27,468 bases of DNA from an uncultured Candidatus Melainabacteria bacterium (GTDB lineage: Bacteria; Cyanobacteriota; Vampirovibrionia; Gastranaerophilales; Gastranaerophilaceae), in assembly GCA_934773085.1 (NCBI GenBank), contig CAKVMU010000001.1, forward strand, positions 1 through 27,468, in the 5' to 3' direction. Positions 14,284 through 24,163 of this stretch are shown one piece after another. Both the position numbers and the translations under genes were made by a program. Positions within the stretch are counted from its first letter, which is position 1. Each line of letters begins with the position of its first letter. A model generated the notes under the pieces. The model did no database searches. It saw only the letters and a program-made list of their open reading frames with translations, and was not told the origin of the DNA.

Positions 14284-14607
14284 ATGGAACAGAATTTAAA
14301 GAAAAGACTCGGTAAACGCATACAAGAACTAAGATTAAAAAATGGTCTTAAGCAAGCTACCCTAGCTGAAAAGGTTAATCTTGCTCATAAATCACAAAGT
14401 TGCATAGAAACTGGGAAAAATTACCCTTCTGCAGAAGTTGTAGAAAAATATGCTAAAGCTTTAAATGTAGATGTTGCTGAAATTCTTGATATTGAACACA
14501 TAAAACCCACAACAGAACTTATTGAAGAAATGAACTTTTTGCTAAATAATGCAGATGAAAAAGATGTAGTTACTGCATACAGACTTTTGAAGAGTCTTTT
14601 TCGTTAA
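14284..14607 (+). CDS. XRE-family transcriptional regulator
   Basis: A 107-residue protein with an N-terminal Cro/C1-type helix-turn-helix (residues ~8-62: GKRIQELRLKNGLKQATLAEKV...SQSCIETGKNYPS...YAKALNVDVAEIL; shown in part) and a short C-terminal helix. It binds DNA as a dimer and probably controls itself and the divergent zinc-ribbon gene through the repeats at 14139-14275. The start ATG is preceded by AAGGA. It is compact, like regulators of small accessory modules; no toxin or protease partner is visible next to it. Confidence 0.85.
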   Translation: MEQNLKKRLGKRIQELRLKNGLKQATLAEKVNLAHKSQSCIETGKNYPSAEVVEKYAKALNVDVAEILDIEHIKPTTELIEEMNFLLNNADEKDVVTAYRLLKSLFR

Positions 14608-14728
14608 TTTGAATAATACACAATTATATTTTGTATTATTCGTTAGAATAAGCAGAAAAATTACCCAGATTAATTTTCAATACTATTATAAGTACTTACG
14701 TTTTTCCCACACATTCTTATCTACATTC

Positions 14729-14977
14729 CTAACGAATCTTGTGATAAATAGTGGCTCTCTTACGATAATCACATTCCCTTATAATTACATCTAACAAGCC
14801 CTTTGCCTTAATTTCATCATAAAATCTTGCACCAATTTGCATCTTTATAGTTTGAGCAAATTCACTCCATTCAGTCTTATCAAACAATTCTGAGACTTGA
14901 AATCTCGTGCCTTTTTGTAATGTTGATACTTTGCCAACCGCCTTGCAAACAAGTTCTTCTACCAATTTATTACTCAC
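14729..14977 (-). CDS. Small protein resembling DUF1413
   Basis: An 82-residue protein read from a GTG start; the TTG two codons earlier touches the AGGAG, whereas the GTG is six bases away. The core FQVSELFDKTEWSEFAQ...IGARFYDEI resembles DUF1413-type small proteins (F-x-x-x-x-L-F, W, then G-x-x-F), which have no known function and are common in plasmid and phage settings. There is no membrane segment or signal. It is isolated, between the XRE gene and the two-gene unit at 15146. Confidence 0.45.
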   Translation of the reverse strand: MSNKLVEELVCKAVGKVSTLQKGTRFQVSELFDKTEWSEFAQTIKMQIGARFYDEIKAKGLLDVIIRECDYRKRATIYHKIR

Positions 14978-15145
14978 AATCAACTCCTTTTTATAATAAG
15001 TTTATCATAAAATAGTTTTTTAATATTTTGTTAAATTTACACAATATATCACACATTAATTTTTGTAAACATAATTAATATCAATTAAAGTTTTGCAAAA
15101 AAATGCCGTTATATATGAATATAGTCTTTTAACGTGAGAAAAGAA

Positions 15146-15439
15146 ATGAAAGAAAATACGAGTTCATTTTTAATAAAAAATTATACGCTTGGCTCTCAGC
15201 CCTATTTAACAACAGAAGACAGGATTCTTGAGATTAAAAGCAAGTTAAAACAGCTTGATAAAATAACCTCAATTGCTGAAGCGAAGAAGATTACTCAAAC
15301 GTTTATGTCATTCCACGAAAACGTAAACCGCATAAAAATCGGGGATGCAAAATGCCTAATAATCTCACGCAAAGACTTATTCAGAGTCTGCTTCGAATAT
15401 AAAGACGACTTTATTTGTTACAACATAATAAAAAGGTAG
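15146..15439 (+). CDS. Hypothetical 97-residue protein
   Basis: Not recognised. The ATG at 15146 is preferred over a GTG at 15134 because AGAAAAG lies just before it; the difference is four residues. The protein is mixed-charge with a helical middle (DRILEIKSKLKQLDKITSIAEAKKI; part shown) and a strand-rich end (CLIISRKDLFRVCFEYKDDFICYNI). Its stop lies inside the Shine-Dalgarno sequence of the next gene, so both are on one transcript and the pair may act together. Confidence 0.5.
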   Translation: MKENTSSFLIKNYTLGSQPYLTTEDRILEIKSKLKQLDKITSIAEAKKITQTFMSFHENVNRIKIGDAKCLIISRKDLFRVCFEYKDDFICYNIIKR

Positions 15440-15448
15440 GTACAACTT

Positions 15449-17896
15449 ATGGATTACGGAAATTACGGCAAATATTTATACAATCTTCGCACAGGAGAAA
15501 CCGTCGGCGTAAGAAAGCAGGATGAAGAAAGCAAAACGGAAGATCCGAAAACAGTTGAACACAATAACGAAACTTGGAATATGATAGGCAGTGACCTTGA
15601 CCCTAACCAAGAATATGGCACCGTAGAAGATTTGACGTTCGAACAGTTATGTAATCTATTTTTGCAAGGTAATCTTGAAGTAGACGAATTTATAAAAGGC
15701 TTGCAAAGCAAAACAAATCCTAGCGTTGATGATATTTATAACGGAATGGATAAAGACGTTAAGGACATCAACGTAACAAAAGAAAACGGAACTGTTACTG
15801 TAACATTTAAAGCAAGAAGTTGGCGTGTAAGTGACGGTATCGCACTGAATTCAGGAGTACGTTACACCAAATATACTTTAACTTGCTCTATTGATGCAAG
15901 CGAATCTCAAACCGACAATAAGACTGAAATCACCATATCAGAAGATGCTATGAGAATGCTAATAAGCAAATATGGGATTGCTGAAAATGACATTCCAAAA
16001 TACTTTACACAAGTATCGTCTGACAGCGATAAGGGATACGGAAATAGTGTTTTGGAAGCAAACATCTACAAAATAAATAACGGTATGACCGTACAAGAAT
16101 TGGAAAAACATTTGAGAGAGAACTATAAAACTGATTCAAACTCTAAGTTCTCAAAAACAACACTTGCTGATGCAGGTATTACACAAACAATGTTAGCAAA
16201 ATATTTCGTTGAAAACGGAGATGGCACTTATTCAATAAAACCAAATTGTACTACTGATACCGGAAAACCGATAACAAATCTCGAAGATATTCGTGATACT
16301 TATAACACTGGTGATAAATCTCTTGACGAATTTATTGATACATATTGTGGTCAATATATGAAGACTTTCAATCTAAATAACCCTTCAACTAGTGATATTA
16401 CCTCAATATTAGATTTGTTAGGCTCAGGCAGTGGTATGATTGTCAACGATGTAGATTACTACCAGTATTATAAAGAAATTGGTAAGGCTCTAATGGCAAA
16501 CGGTTACCTTGACGGTGACGCAATTAAAAACTACATGACTCATCAAAGCACTGGTGATTTGGAAGAATGGTCCAAAACTGACGAATATAAAAACATAATA
16601 GAAAGCGTAAAAAAAGCACTTAGCACATTCTCCTCTGATATCACAAACGAGTTAGGGAAAACGCCTTCTCGCAGCGATGTACTCAAACATATCATCTATA
16701 ATATGGGAATTGATGTTGACCTTTCCAGAATTCGTTCCAAATTCTATAACGAGCAGGTAGGCTATCCGCCACAAGGTTGGGAAGACGACATGAAAAAAAT
16801 CATCGGCTTTGGTGAAACAATGTACGACGTTGATGCTGATACCATAGCCTTCAGACTCCAAGATTATATCAATGAAGGTGAGCCAAATTCTACTGATTGC
16901 TACACAATCAGCATTATATTTAAAGCTGCAGGCATAGAAAAATCTGATTCTATGGAAGAAAAGCAGAGAAAACTGGCTGAACTTATCTATAAAATTGAAG
17001 AATCTAATATGTATTTTGACGGGAAGCATTATACGAACCCGTCTACAGGCAGACTCAAAAGCATAAGCGTGTATGAACTGTTTGATTACTTAAAAGCAAA
17101 CGGATTTATTGATGACAACACCTATAATCAGGCAAACATTGATGACTATAACTCTCACATCAATGATGATGAGGAATTCCATGATGTAGTGGAAGATGTC
17201 ATTTTAGACTCCTTCGTGAAAACAGACACTTCTGATTTAACAACCATACGTAATTTGGATAAAGTTCCTGAAACAGACAGCAGTGTAACAGAAGCAAATT
17301 ACAAAGAACTTGAAGAAACAGGAGTAATTTCGCCAAAAACAGAAGAAGAACAAAAAGAATTACGTGAAAAGGTTCTGGAAAAACTTATCCACGAAAGCCA
17401 AAACATTCAAGCAGACTCAGGTGATAGCTGGAATGAAAATTATAGCAACAATTGGCTGCACACAATTTTAAACGGATTAGGTGCAACTGATATTAGCATA
17501 AGAGGTTCTTACTCAGGTTCTCATCGAATGTTGTACTCAGATCCCGGCTATTTACGTTTCACCCTGAACGGTCATAAATATGAATTACCGTTAGCCGGTT
17601 ATGATGCAATGTTACGAAAATATGAACACAATACAACTTGGTATGATACTTCCGAAGTCGAGAAGATGAAAGAAAAATTACGCAAAGGCGGTTTTCCGGA
17701 ATCATCAATTGATGAGATATTCAAATTGGCAAAAAGCATAGATGGCAAACCGATTGACGGCGAAAAATGCTATATGATAGCTTGTGATGCTAATTTAAGA
17801 ATCGAAAAATTGTATAAAGATATCAGCATAAATTCTATGGAAGATGTCATCAATTTCATTGAAAACATTGACTCTTACCAGAAAGAAAGCTCCTAA
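15449..17896 (+). CDS. Large hypothetical protein (815 residues)
   Basis: Not recognised. A long, acidic, soluble protein with no signal peptide, transmembrane helix or cysteine motif. Tyr-rich start (MDYGNYGKYLYNLRTG), then a strand-rich region (~105-165), a long helical middle with repeated Asp-rich turns, and a C-terminal part with GSYSGSHRMLYSDPGYLRFTLNG that looks like a separate beta-rich domain near residues 690-730. The start has AGGTAGG seven bases upstream, overlapping the previous stop. The DNA keeps a coding bias along its length, so it is real. Size and lack of recognisable domains suggest a lineage-specific structural or effector protein. It ends 16 bases before the convergent kdsD. 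Confidence 0.6.
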   Translation: MDYGNYGKYLYNLRTGETVGVRKQDEESKTEDPKTVEHNNETWNMIGSDLDPNQEYGTVEDLTFEQLCNLFLQGNLEVDEFIKGLQSKTNPSVDDIYNGMDKDVKDINVTKENGTVTVTFKARSWRVSDGIALNSGVRYTKYTLTCSIDASESQTDNKTEITISEDAMRMLISKYGIAENDIPKYFTQVSSDSDKGYGNSVLEANIYKINNGMTVQELEKHLRENYKTDSNSKFSKTTLADAGITQTMLAKYFVENGDGTYSIKPNCTTDTGKPITNLEDIRDTYNTGDKSLDEFIDTYCGQYMKTFNLNNPSTSDITSILDLLGSGSGMIVNDVDYYQYYKEIGKALMANGYLDGDAIKNYMTHQSTGDLEEWSKTDEYKNIIESVKKALSTFSSDITNELGKTPSRSDVLKHIIYNMGIDVDLSRIRSKFYNEQVGYPPQGWEDDMKKIIGFGETMYDVDADTIAFRLQDYINEGEPNSTDCYTISIIFKAAGIEKSDSMEEKQRKLAELIYKIEESNMYFDGKHYTNPSTGRLKSISVYELFDYLKANGFIDDNTYNQANIDDYNSHINDDEEFHDVVEDVILDSFVKTDTSDLTTIRNLDKVPETDSSVTEANYKELEETGVISPKTEEEQKELREKVLEKLIHESQNIQADSGDSWNENYSNNWLHTILNGLGATDISIRGSYSGSHRMLYSDPGYLRFTLNGHKYELPLAGYDAMLRKYEHNTTWYDTSEVEKMKEKLRKGGFPESSIDEIFKLAKSIDGKPIDGEKCYMIACDANLRIEKLYKDISINSMEDVINFIENIDSYQKESS

Positions 17897-17912
17897 ATAT
17901 TGAACACCGTAC

Positions 17913-18905
17913 TTATGCAACTCCGTTGTTGAGCAAGTCATGAATATGGATTACGCCAATCGGTCGCTGGTTCTCAACTACAAACATATTTGTAATTTTC
18001 TTATCATGCATAATTTTCAAAGCTTCCGCAGAAATCATATCCTTAGAAACGGTTTTCGGATTCTTTGTCATCAAATTAACAGCTTTCTCTTCAAGTATAG
18101 AAGGAGATAGACATCTCCTTAAATCTCCATCCGTAAGCATTCCTGTAAAGATTCCGTCTTGGTTAATAAAACCGACACAACCCAAACATTTTGAAGTCAT
18201 TTCCAACAACACTGCCTGCATATTTGAATTCTCGTCCAAAATTGGCATTGCTTGACCTGTATGCATCAAATCGCCAACACGTTTAAGGATTGAACCCAAT
18301 TTTCCGCCCGGATGTCTGATATTAAAGTCTTCCTTAGAGAAGCCCCTGCGTTCAATCATTCCGACCGTCAAAACATCACCCAAAACAAGTGTTGCAGTAG
18401 TAGAGCTCGTTGGTGCCAAGCCCAAAGGACAAGCTTCATCATACTTTGGAAGTTCAAGAACAACATCACCCGCTTTACCCAGTGAGCTTTCTGCATTTTT
18501 TGTAATCGCAATGATTTTTATACCAAATCTTTTGCAGTAGTTAAGTATGTCCGCCAACTCTCTTGATTCACCACTATTAGAAATCGCAATAACGACATCA
18601 TTTTCAGTTATCATTCCCAAGTCACCGTGACTTGCTTCTGCCGGATGTACAAAAAACGAAGGAGTTCCGGTTGAAGCCAAAGAAGCTGCTATCTTTTTCC
18701 CTATGTGACCGGATTTTCCCATTCCTGTCACGATTATTCTTCCGGTAGAATTTTGCATTAAATCAAGAGCTGCTGTCAAATTTTCAAGAGCAACCGAATC
18801 CTTAAGTCTTGAAATAGCCTCTATCTCAGTATCAATAGTCTTTATCGCAGATTTTCTATCCGCAGAACTCTTTTCACTTATATGATTCTCAATTGTCGCA
18901 GCCAT
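17913..18905 (-). CDS. kdsD: D-arabinose 5-phosphate isomerase (KdsD/KpsF/GutQ)
   Basis: A 330-residue protein that converts ribulose 5-phosphate to arabinose 5-phosphate, the first committed step to Kdo for LPS. An N-terminal SIS domain (GMGKSGHIGKKIAASLASTG, then HPAEASHGDLGMI, SNSGES and PTSSTTA) is followed by two CBS domains (from about residue 215: DLMHTG...FTGMLTDGDLRR...GVIHIHDLL). The start at MAATIENH is chosen for its AAGGAG; a longer frame beginning at 18965 would cross the promoter palindrome. Presence of this enzyme implies an outer membrane with Kdo-containing glycolipid. The rest of the Kdo pathway is not in this window. Confidence 0.92.
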   Translation of the reverse strand: MAATIENHISEKSSADRKSAIKTIDTEIEAISRLKDSVALENLTAALDLMQNSTGRIIVTGMGKSGHIGKKIAASLASTGTPSFFVHPAEASHGDLGMITENDVVIAISNSGESRELADILNYCKRFGIKIIAITKNAESSLGKAGDVVLELPKYDEACPLGLAPTSSTTATLVLGDVLTVGMIERRGFSKEDFNIRHPGGKLGSILKRVGDLMHTGQAMPILDENSNMQAVLLEMTSKCLGCVGFINQDGIFTGMLTDGDLRRCLSPSILEEKAVNLMTKNPKTVSKDMISAEALKIMHDKKITNMFVVENQRPIGVIHIHDLLNNGVA

Positions 18906-18933
18906 TATAAAAACTCCTTCCGGTAACAAAAAC

Positions 18934-18972
18934 ATTCTACTATTAAAAGGGCGGTTTGTAAACAAACCGCCC
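18934..18972 (-). promoter_or_regulatory. kdsD promoter with a 24-bp palindrome
   Basis: On the - strand TTTACA (18957-18962) and TAGAAT (18934-18939) are 17 bases apart, with a start near 18927 and a ~20-base leader carrying AAGGAG. The -35 and spacer are covered by a perfect palindrome, GGGCGGTTTG-N4-CAAACCGCCC (18949-18972), well placed for a repressor. It could instead be read as a hairpin followed by TTTT on the - strand, but it lies between divergent genes where no transcript should end. Confidence 0.5.
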
Positions 18973-19077
18973 TATATATAAAAAGTCAAAAATTACTAAT
19001 ATACATTATATAGATGTTTTGAAGAATAAGAGTTAAATATATCATTGTAACTAATAATACTATATAGGAGATTTATT

Positions 19078-19629
19078 TTGATTATCAACAACGAAACCGT
19101 TTGCGCAACATTCTATTACGTTGCAGTTTTTTCAACTCTTATTTTTGTCATAAAAACATTGGTATTCACTGTTACCGGTGGGAATTCCGAAGTTTTTGCC
19201 GATTTTAACACTGAATTTGAAACAGAAACATCGTTTGACTTTCTGTCAATTCAATCAATACTTGCATTTTTTATGGGATTTGGTTGGGTCGGTTTAGCAG
19301 GCTTAAAACAATGGGGCTTATCCATAAAATTAACAATTCTTGCAGCTGTTGCGTTCGGACTTTGTCTGATGTTTTTATCTGCATACCTAATGTTTCTTGT
19401 AAAAAAATTAAACAAAAAAGTTGTTAAAAATTATTCCAAATGCATAGGAGAAGTTGCAAAAACTTATACTGCTTTTGCTCCAAAAGGAAACGGACAAATT
19501 GAAGTAAACATTGATAACAAGCTCTCAATAGAAAATGCCGTAAACATTTCTGACGAAAGCTTTCCATCTTTTCAAGAAGTGAAAATTACAGATTATCAAA
19601 ACAATACATTTTACATAGATAAAAAGTAG
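19078..19629 (+). CDS. NfeD/YuaF-like membrane protein
   Basis: A 183-residue protein with three hydrophobic segments (about 10-32, 58-80, 84-108) and a C-terminal cytoplasmic strand-rich domain (~120-183) that fits the OB-fold of NfeD-family proteins. It starts at TTG, supported by AGGAG seven bases upstream. It lies 14 bases before the flotillin gene, the same pairing as yuaF-yuaG in Bacillus and yqiJ-yqiK in E. coli, where the NfeD-like partner works with flotillin in membrane organisation. The OB-fold call rests mainly on context. Confidence 0.7.
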   Translation: MIINNETVCATFYYVAVFSTLIFVIKTLVFTVTGGNSEVFADFNTEFETETSFDFLSIQSILAFFMGFGWVGLAGLKQWGLSIKLTILAAVAFGLCLMFLSAYLMFLVKKLNKKVVKNYSKCIGEVAKTYTAFAPKGNGQIEVNIDNKLSIENAVNISDESFPSFQEVKITDYQNNTFYIDKK

Positions 19630-19643
19630 CGAAAGGAGAATTT

Positions 19644-21071
19644 ATGTACACTGACCCATCCATTATGGCATTTATTGTAATCCCCGCAATTCTGCTGATT
19701 GCAATTTTTGTGTTTGTTGCAAATCAATACAAAAGATGCCCTTCAAACAAAATTATCGTAGTATACGGTAAAACCGGCGGAAACCAAACTGCAAAATGTG
19801 TTCACGGCGGCGGCATTTTTGTAATCCCTTTAATTCAAGATTACAGCGTTTTGTCACTTGAACCAATGACAACAGACATTGATTTAAAAGGTGCTTTATC
19901 AAAAGGAAACATCCGTGTTGCAGTACCTTCAACATTTACATTTGGGATTTCCACTCACGAAAACATTATGATAAATGCAGCTGAAAGACTTTTGGGTTTA
20001 AGTAAAAACGATATAATAATTCAGGCAAGTGACATTATTCTAGGTCAATTACGTTTGGCAATTGCAACTTTGACCATTGAAGAAATCAACCAAGACAGAG
20101 AAAAATTCTTAGAACAGATTAATGCAAACGTTAATACCGAGCTGAACAAAATTGGTCTTGAAATTATTAACGTAAACATCAAAGATATTACCGATGAATC
20201 AGGTTATATTGATGCGATTGGTAAAAAAGCTGCAGCAGAAGCCATTAACAAAGCAAAAGTTGAAGTTGCTCAGCAGGAAAAACTTGGTGCTGTTGGTGAA
20301 GCAGAAGCAAACAAAGAAAAAGAAGTTCAAGTAGCAGAACAAAGTGCTCAAACTTCAATCGGTAAAACAAATGCCGTAAAAGAACAACGTATTAAAACCG
20401 CAACATTAGAAGCGCAAGCTGTTGAAGGTGAAAACGTTTCAAAAGCAAATATCGCAGAATATAACGCACAACTTGCAGTAAAACAAGCTGATGCATTCAG
20501 AGAAGGTGAAGTTGCAAAAGCTAACGCTCAGCGTGATGTACTTTTGGCACAAAAAGAACAGGAAGAAGCAAGATTAAAGAAAGAAGAACTTGCAAAACAA
20601 GAAGTTGAAAAACTTAAAATACAAGTAGAGGCCGACGCCGAAGCTGAAAAACAAAGACGAATTGCTCTTGGTGAAGCCGATGCGATAAAAGCTAAGTATT
20701 TTGCAGAAGCTGAAGGTATTAAAGCTGTATTGGAAGCAAAAGCAAAAGGTTATGAAGATTTGGTTAAAATCAGCAACAACAGACCTGAAATCGCAACCAG
20801 CTTCTTGATGATTGAAAAACTTGATACTTTGGTTGCAAAACAAGTTGAAGCAATCAAAAACATCAAATTTGATAAAATAACAGTTTGGGATGGTGGCGCC
20901 GGCTCTCCAAACGGAAGCACCACCATGAATTTTATGAAAGATTTAATCAAATCATTACCGGCAATGCATGATTTGGCGGCTCAAGCAGGTATTGAATTGC
21001 CACAAATTCTTGGCAAGGTCGATTCCGGAGTTGAAGAAGATAAAAATCCTGTAAAAACAGAAGAAGCTTAA
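19644..21071 (+). CDS. floT: Flotillin (SPFH-domain protein)
   Basis: A 475-residue protein. An N-terminal membrane anchor (residues ~8-27) is followed by an SPFH domain (~30-200, with GGGIFVIPLIQDYSVLSLEP) and a long Ala/Glu/Lys-rich coiled coil (~200-390) with the EA-repeat pattern of flotillins (VGEAEANKEKEVQVAEQSA, GEADAIKAKYFAEAEGI), then a short C-terminal tail. Flotillins oligomerise on the inner face of the membrane and organise lipid microdomains. The start has AAGGAG. It is cotranscribed with the NfeD-like gene and ends at the bidirectional terminator at 21094-21126. Confidence 0.92.
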   Translation: MYTDPSIMAFIVIPAILLIAIFVFVANQYKRCPSNKIIVVYGKTGGNQTAKCVHGGGIFVIPLIQDYSVLSLEPMTTDIDLKGALSKGNIRVAVPSTFTFGISTHENIMINAAERLLGLSKNDIIIQASDIILGQLRLAIATLTIEEINQDREKFLEQINANVNTELNKIGLEIINVNIKDITDESGYIDAIGKKAAAEAINKAKVEVAQQEKLGAVGEAEANKEKEVQVAEQSAQTSIGKTNAVKEQRIKTATLEAQAVEGENVSKANIAEYNAQLAVKQADAFREGEVAKANAQRDVLLAQKEQEEARLKKEELAKQEVEKLKIQVEADAEAEKQRRIALGEADAIKAKYFAEAEGIKAVLEAKAKGYEDLVKISNNRPEIATSFLMIEKLDTLVAKQVEAIKNIKFDKITVWDGGAGSPNGSTTMNFMKDLIKSLPAMHDLAAQAGIELPQILGKVDSGVEEDKNPVKTEEA

Positions 21072-21093
21072 TTGATAAATATCAATAAGAAAA

Positions 21094-21126
21094 AGAGGAT
21101 GCACTTATCTGTGCATCCTCTTTTAA
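21094..21126. terminator. Bidirectional terminator between floT and rpoD
   Basis: GAGGATGCAC pairs perfectly with GTGCATCCTC (10 bp, 6-base loop). T-tracts lie on both sides (TTTTAATTTT on +, CTTTTTCTT on -), so it can stop both convergent transcripts. Confidence 0.9.
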
Positions 21127-21139
21127 TTTTATATTAATC

Positions 21140-22231
21140 CTAATTTTCAACGTATTCTCTAAGTCTTTTGCTACGATTAGGGTGTCTTAACTTTCTTAAC
21201 GCTTTTGCTTCGATTTGTCTGATACGTTCTCTTGTAACACCAAAGAGTTGACCAACTTCTTCCAATGTTCTTTGTCTGCCATCATCCATACCGAATCTTA
21301 ATCTCAAGACATCTCTTTCACGAGGAGATAAGGTACAAAGAACTTCTGCCAAGTCTTCTCTTAAGAGTTCAGATGCTACAGTCTTAATCGGTGCATCAGC
21401 TTCCTTATCTTCAATAAAGTCGCCTAATCTGGAATCTTCTTCCTTACCGATTGGAGTTTCTAATGACAATGGTTCTTGAGCAATTTTAACAATTTCTCTC
21501 AATTTTGAAATTGAAACACCCATTTCAACTGCAAGTTCTTCTTCGGTTGGTTTTCTTGACAATTCTTGTGCAAGTCTTCTTGTAACCTTTTTCAACTTGT
21601 TAATAGTTTCAACCATGTGAACAGGGATTCTGATAGTTCTTGCTTGATCGGCAATTGCTCTTGTGATTGCTTGTCTAATCCACCAAGTTGCATAAGTAGA
21701 GAATTTAAATCCTCTTTCGTGATCGAATTTTTCAGCAGCTCTTATCAAACCTAAGTTACCTTCCTGAATAAGGTCCAAGAATAACATTCCTCTGCCAACA
21801 TATTTTTTTGCAATACTTACAACCAATCTTAAGTTTGCTTGTACAAGTTTTCTCTTAGCAATAGCACCAGCTGAGCCACCTTGTATAATCTTTCTTGCAA
21901 GTTCAATTTCTTCACTTGTAGAAAGGAGTTTAATTCGTCCAATTTCTCTCAAGTACAATCTTACAGGGTCTTCAACCGCAACACCTTTCGGCACCTCGGT
22001 ATCAACTTCTGATTCGTGAGAAGAAGCAGATGAATCCATCATATAAAAATCGTCATTTTTTACACCGTCCAATTTTGATGACACAATAATATCTTCGATA
22101 TTATCAGTGCCCAAATCTGTTTCGATGTATTCAGAATCTTCATCCTTTTCTGAATCAAAATCCAGTAAATCAAGGTTTTCGTCTTCCATAACGCTTACTA
22201 CTGATGATCTTGAGTTTCTTTTTTGGGTCAT
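21140..22231 (-). CDS. rpoD: Primary RNA polymerase sigma factor
   Basis: A 363-residue group-1 sigma factor. An acidic N-terminus (~1-80) is followed by region 1.2 ([17 protein letters not shown]), region 2 ([20 protein letters not shown]...[13 protein letters not shown]), region 3 and region 4 ([35 protein letters not shown]). It directs RNA polymerase to the -10/-35 promoters noted in this window. The short acidic N-terminus and region 4 resemble cyanobacterial SigA. Its ATG overlaps the dnaG stop by one base (TAATG) with GGAG upstream, so the two are translationally coupled. Confidence 0.95.
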   Translation of the reverse strand: MTQKRNSRSSVVSVMEDENLDLLDFDSEKDEDSEYIETDLGTDNIEDIIVSSKLDGVKNDDFYMMDSSASSHESEVDTEVPKGVAVEDPVRLYLREIGRIKLLSTSEEIELARKIIQGGSAGAIAKRKLVQANLRLVVSIAKKYVGRGMLFLDLIQEGNLGLIRAAEKFDHERGFKFSTYATWWIRQAITRAIADQARTIRIPVHMVETINKLKKVTRRLAQELSRKPTEEELAVEMGVSISKLREIVKIAQEPLSLETPIGKEEDSRLGDFIEDKEADAPIKTVASELLREDLAEVLCTLSPRERDVLRLRFGMDDGRQRTLEEVGQLFGVTRERIRQIEAKALRKLRHPNRSKRLREYVEN

Positions 22232-24117
22232 TATTTATCTCCAGTCCTTAACTTTATCTTATCTCTAAGTTGCATTTGTAACTTCAGTGCTTCCATATCA
22301 TCATCGTTTACTTCACGGTAATGCTTACGAATTTTTTCTGCTTCACGCTCAGCATAGCACCTTTTTAGTCTTATTATATTTTCCCGAATCGCCCTTTCCA
22401 GTTCGTCTTCAGCTAACCCGTTAAATGCTTCCGACATATCGACCAGATCGGTCAGGATTTGTGTTAAGTTATCATCCTCAATGAATTCTGTATACAAACT
22501 TTTTGTCAATTCCCTAACATTATTTATTGTACACGCCAATTTGTCAATTGTATTTTTTACAATTATTAATGATTCATCTTGAATGATATCTTGAGGTAAC
22601 AATTCGTTTAGTCTTTGATAGTTGTTCGAACTGCTGGTTGATAGAAAAACGCTCAATAAATTTTTTTGCGCCTTTATTTCAAATTGTGAAGAATTTGTTA
22701 CAAGTTTTTTTTCTGCAACAGCAAAATTGCTTGCCATCGCCGCATTGCTCAAACGGTTTAATTCCCTCAGCATTGCATTCTCATCAACTTCCAATACTGT
22801 CGCAACCATTTTTACATATTCTGATTGAATAATTTTATTATTAACATCTTTCAGAACATCAATTATCTGTTCCACCAGCTCAGACTTCTGTTGCGGAGTT
22901 TTTGCCGCTGATTTATTCTTTAAAATATTATTCAACAAAAAATCTATTAACAACGGCGCATCTTTGATATATTCCTTGAAAGCCGCCCCGCCCATAGAAC
23001 GTATAAACTCATCCGGATCTTTTCCCTGAGGCGGAGATACAACTCTTATTTCGCAAGAATATTTGTTATCATCCATTGTCGAAATATGACTTTCATCAAA
23101 CTGTTTAATATTACCAAGCGTTGAAAAAGTATCTCTTATAACTTCACTTCCACGCTTAGTAGCCTTAATTCCGGCTGAATCCGTATCAAATGACAAAAAT
23201 ATACGTCTTGATTTTGTATACCTTGAAAGAAGTTTGATATGGTCTTGCGTCATAGCCGTTCCGCACGATGCCACACAATTTTCCACACCATTTGACTGGG
23301 CAGAAATTACGTCAAAATAACCTTCCATTATAACAACCGAATCTTCAGATTTAATGGAATCTTTTGCCGAATTTAAGCCATACAGAATTTTACTCTTATT
23401 ATATATTAATGAATCAGACGAATTTAAATACTTTGGATTTTGACCTTCATCAACCGCTCTTGCACCAAATGCGACATATTCGCCGCTTTCGTTTTGTATA
23501 GGAATTATAATTCTGTTTCTGAACCGGTCAATCCAACCTCCGGAGTTAGATTTTAGAATCAAACCCGCTTTTTCCAAAATTTCATCTTTAAATTCTTTAT
23601 GCAATTCTTTGTACAAAGAATCATATTTATTAGGAGCCCAACCCAGCGTGAATTTCGAAATTACTTCGTCTGTAATTCCTCGCCCCCGAAGATATGTCAT
23701 GGCTTTATTCGAGTCAGTTGCAGCTTTCAATTCAAGATTATAAAATTTCGCAGCCTTCTCGCAAGCCTTTATCATATCAGCTTTTTGACTTTTTGTTTCA
23801 TTGGACGTCGCAAATTTTTTCGGAAGTTCAATCCCAAACTTTTCTGCAAGTTCAAGAATGACATCTTTGTACTCTCTGTTCTGAATTTTTACAAGAAAAT
23901 TCAGCGCATCCCCACCGGCACCGCAAGAAAAGCATTTATAAATACCTTTTGAAGGACTGACTGACATAGACGGTTTTTTGTCGTTATGAAAAGGACATAG
24001 CCCCCAATAGTTGGCGCCACTTTTCTTGAGCACAACATATTGCGAAACGACATCTACTATATCCAGCCGGTCTTTAATGAGAGAAATAACTTCTTCAAAC
24101 GAATTTGCCATTACCAT
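22231..24117 (-). CDS. dnaG: DNA primase
   Basis: A 628-residue primase making RNA primers for DNA replication. An N-terminal CHC2 zinc finger (C41/H44/C62/C65) is followed by the catalytic core with TOPRIM motifs (EGYFD at 265-269, DTDSAG at 311-316, with metal-binding D311 and D313) and a C-terminal helicase-binding region. Two starts are possible, ATG at 24117 or at 24111 (MANSFEEV); neither has a clear Shine-Dalgarno sequence. A strong terminator ends only about 15 bases upstream (24134-24163), leaving no room for a promoter, so transcription must pass through it. Forms an operon with rpoD, recalling rpsU-dnaG-rpoD of E. coli. Confidence 0.96.
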   Translation of the reverse strand: MVMANSFEEVISLIKDRLDIVDVVSQYVVLKKSGANYWGLCPFHNDKKPSMSVSPSKGIYKCFSCGAGGDALNFLVKIQNREYKDVILELAEKFGIELPKKFATSNETKSQKADMIKACEKAAKFYNLELKAATDSNKAMTYLRGRGITDEVISKFTLGWAPNKYDSLYKELHKEFKDEILEKAGLILKSNSGGWIDRFRNRIIIPIQNESGEYVAFGARAVDEGQNPKYLNSSDSLIYNKSKILYGLNSAKDSIKSEDSVVIMEGYFDVISAQSNGVENCVASCGTAMTQDHIKLLSRYTKSRRIFLSFDTDSAGIKATKRGSEVIRDTFSTLGNIKQFDESHISTMDDNKYSCEIRVVSPPQGKDPDEFIRSMGGAAFKEYIKDAPLLIDFLLNNILKNKSAAKTPQQKSELVEQIIDVLKDVNNKIIQSEYVKMVATVLEVDENAMLRELNRLSNAAMASNFAVAEKKLVTNSSQFEIKAQKNLLSVFLSTSSSNNYQRLNELLPQDIIQDESLIIVKNTIDKLACTINNVRELTKSLYTEFIEDDNLTQILTDLVDMSEAFNGLAEDELERAIRENIIRLKRCYAEREAEKIRKHYREVNDDDMEALKLQMQLRDKIKLRTGDK

Positions 24118-24133
24118 ATCGACATATTAACAT

Positions 24134-24163
24134 AAAAAAAAACCTTCTTAAAGAAAGAAGGTT
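24134..24163 (-). terminator. Intrinsic terminator in the dnaG leader (probable attenuator)
   Basis: On the - strand AACCTTCTT pairs with AAGAAGGTT (9 bp, 5-base loop) and is followed by nine T; the dnaG start is at 24117 or 24111. A possible short leader frame with its own GAGGA site begins at 24178 and runs through the hairpin into the dnaG start region in another frame. TTGGAAT next to the hairpin on the + strand also abuts the hairpins of the 43-bp repeats. Confidence 0.75.
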
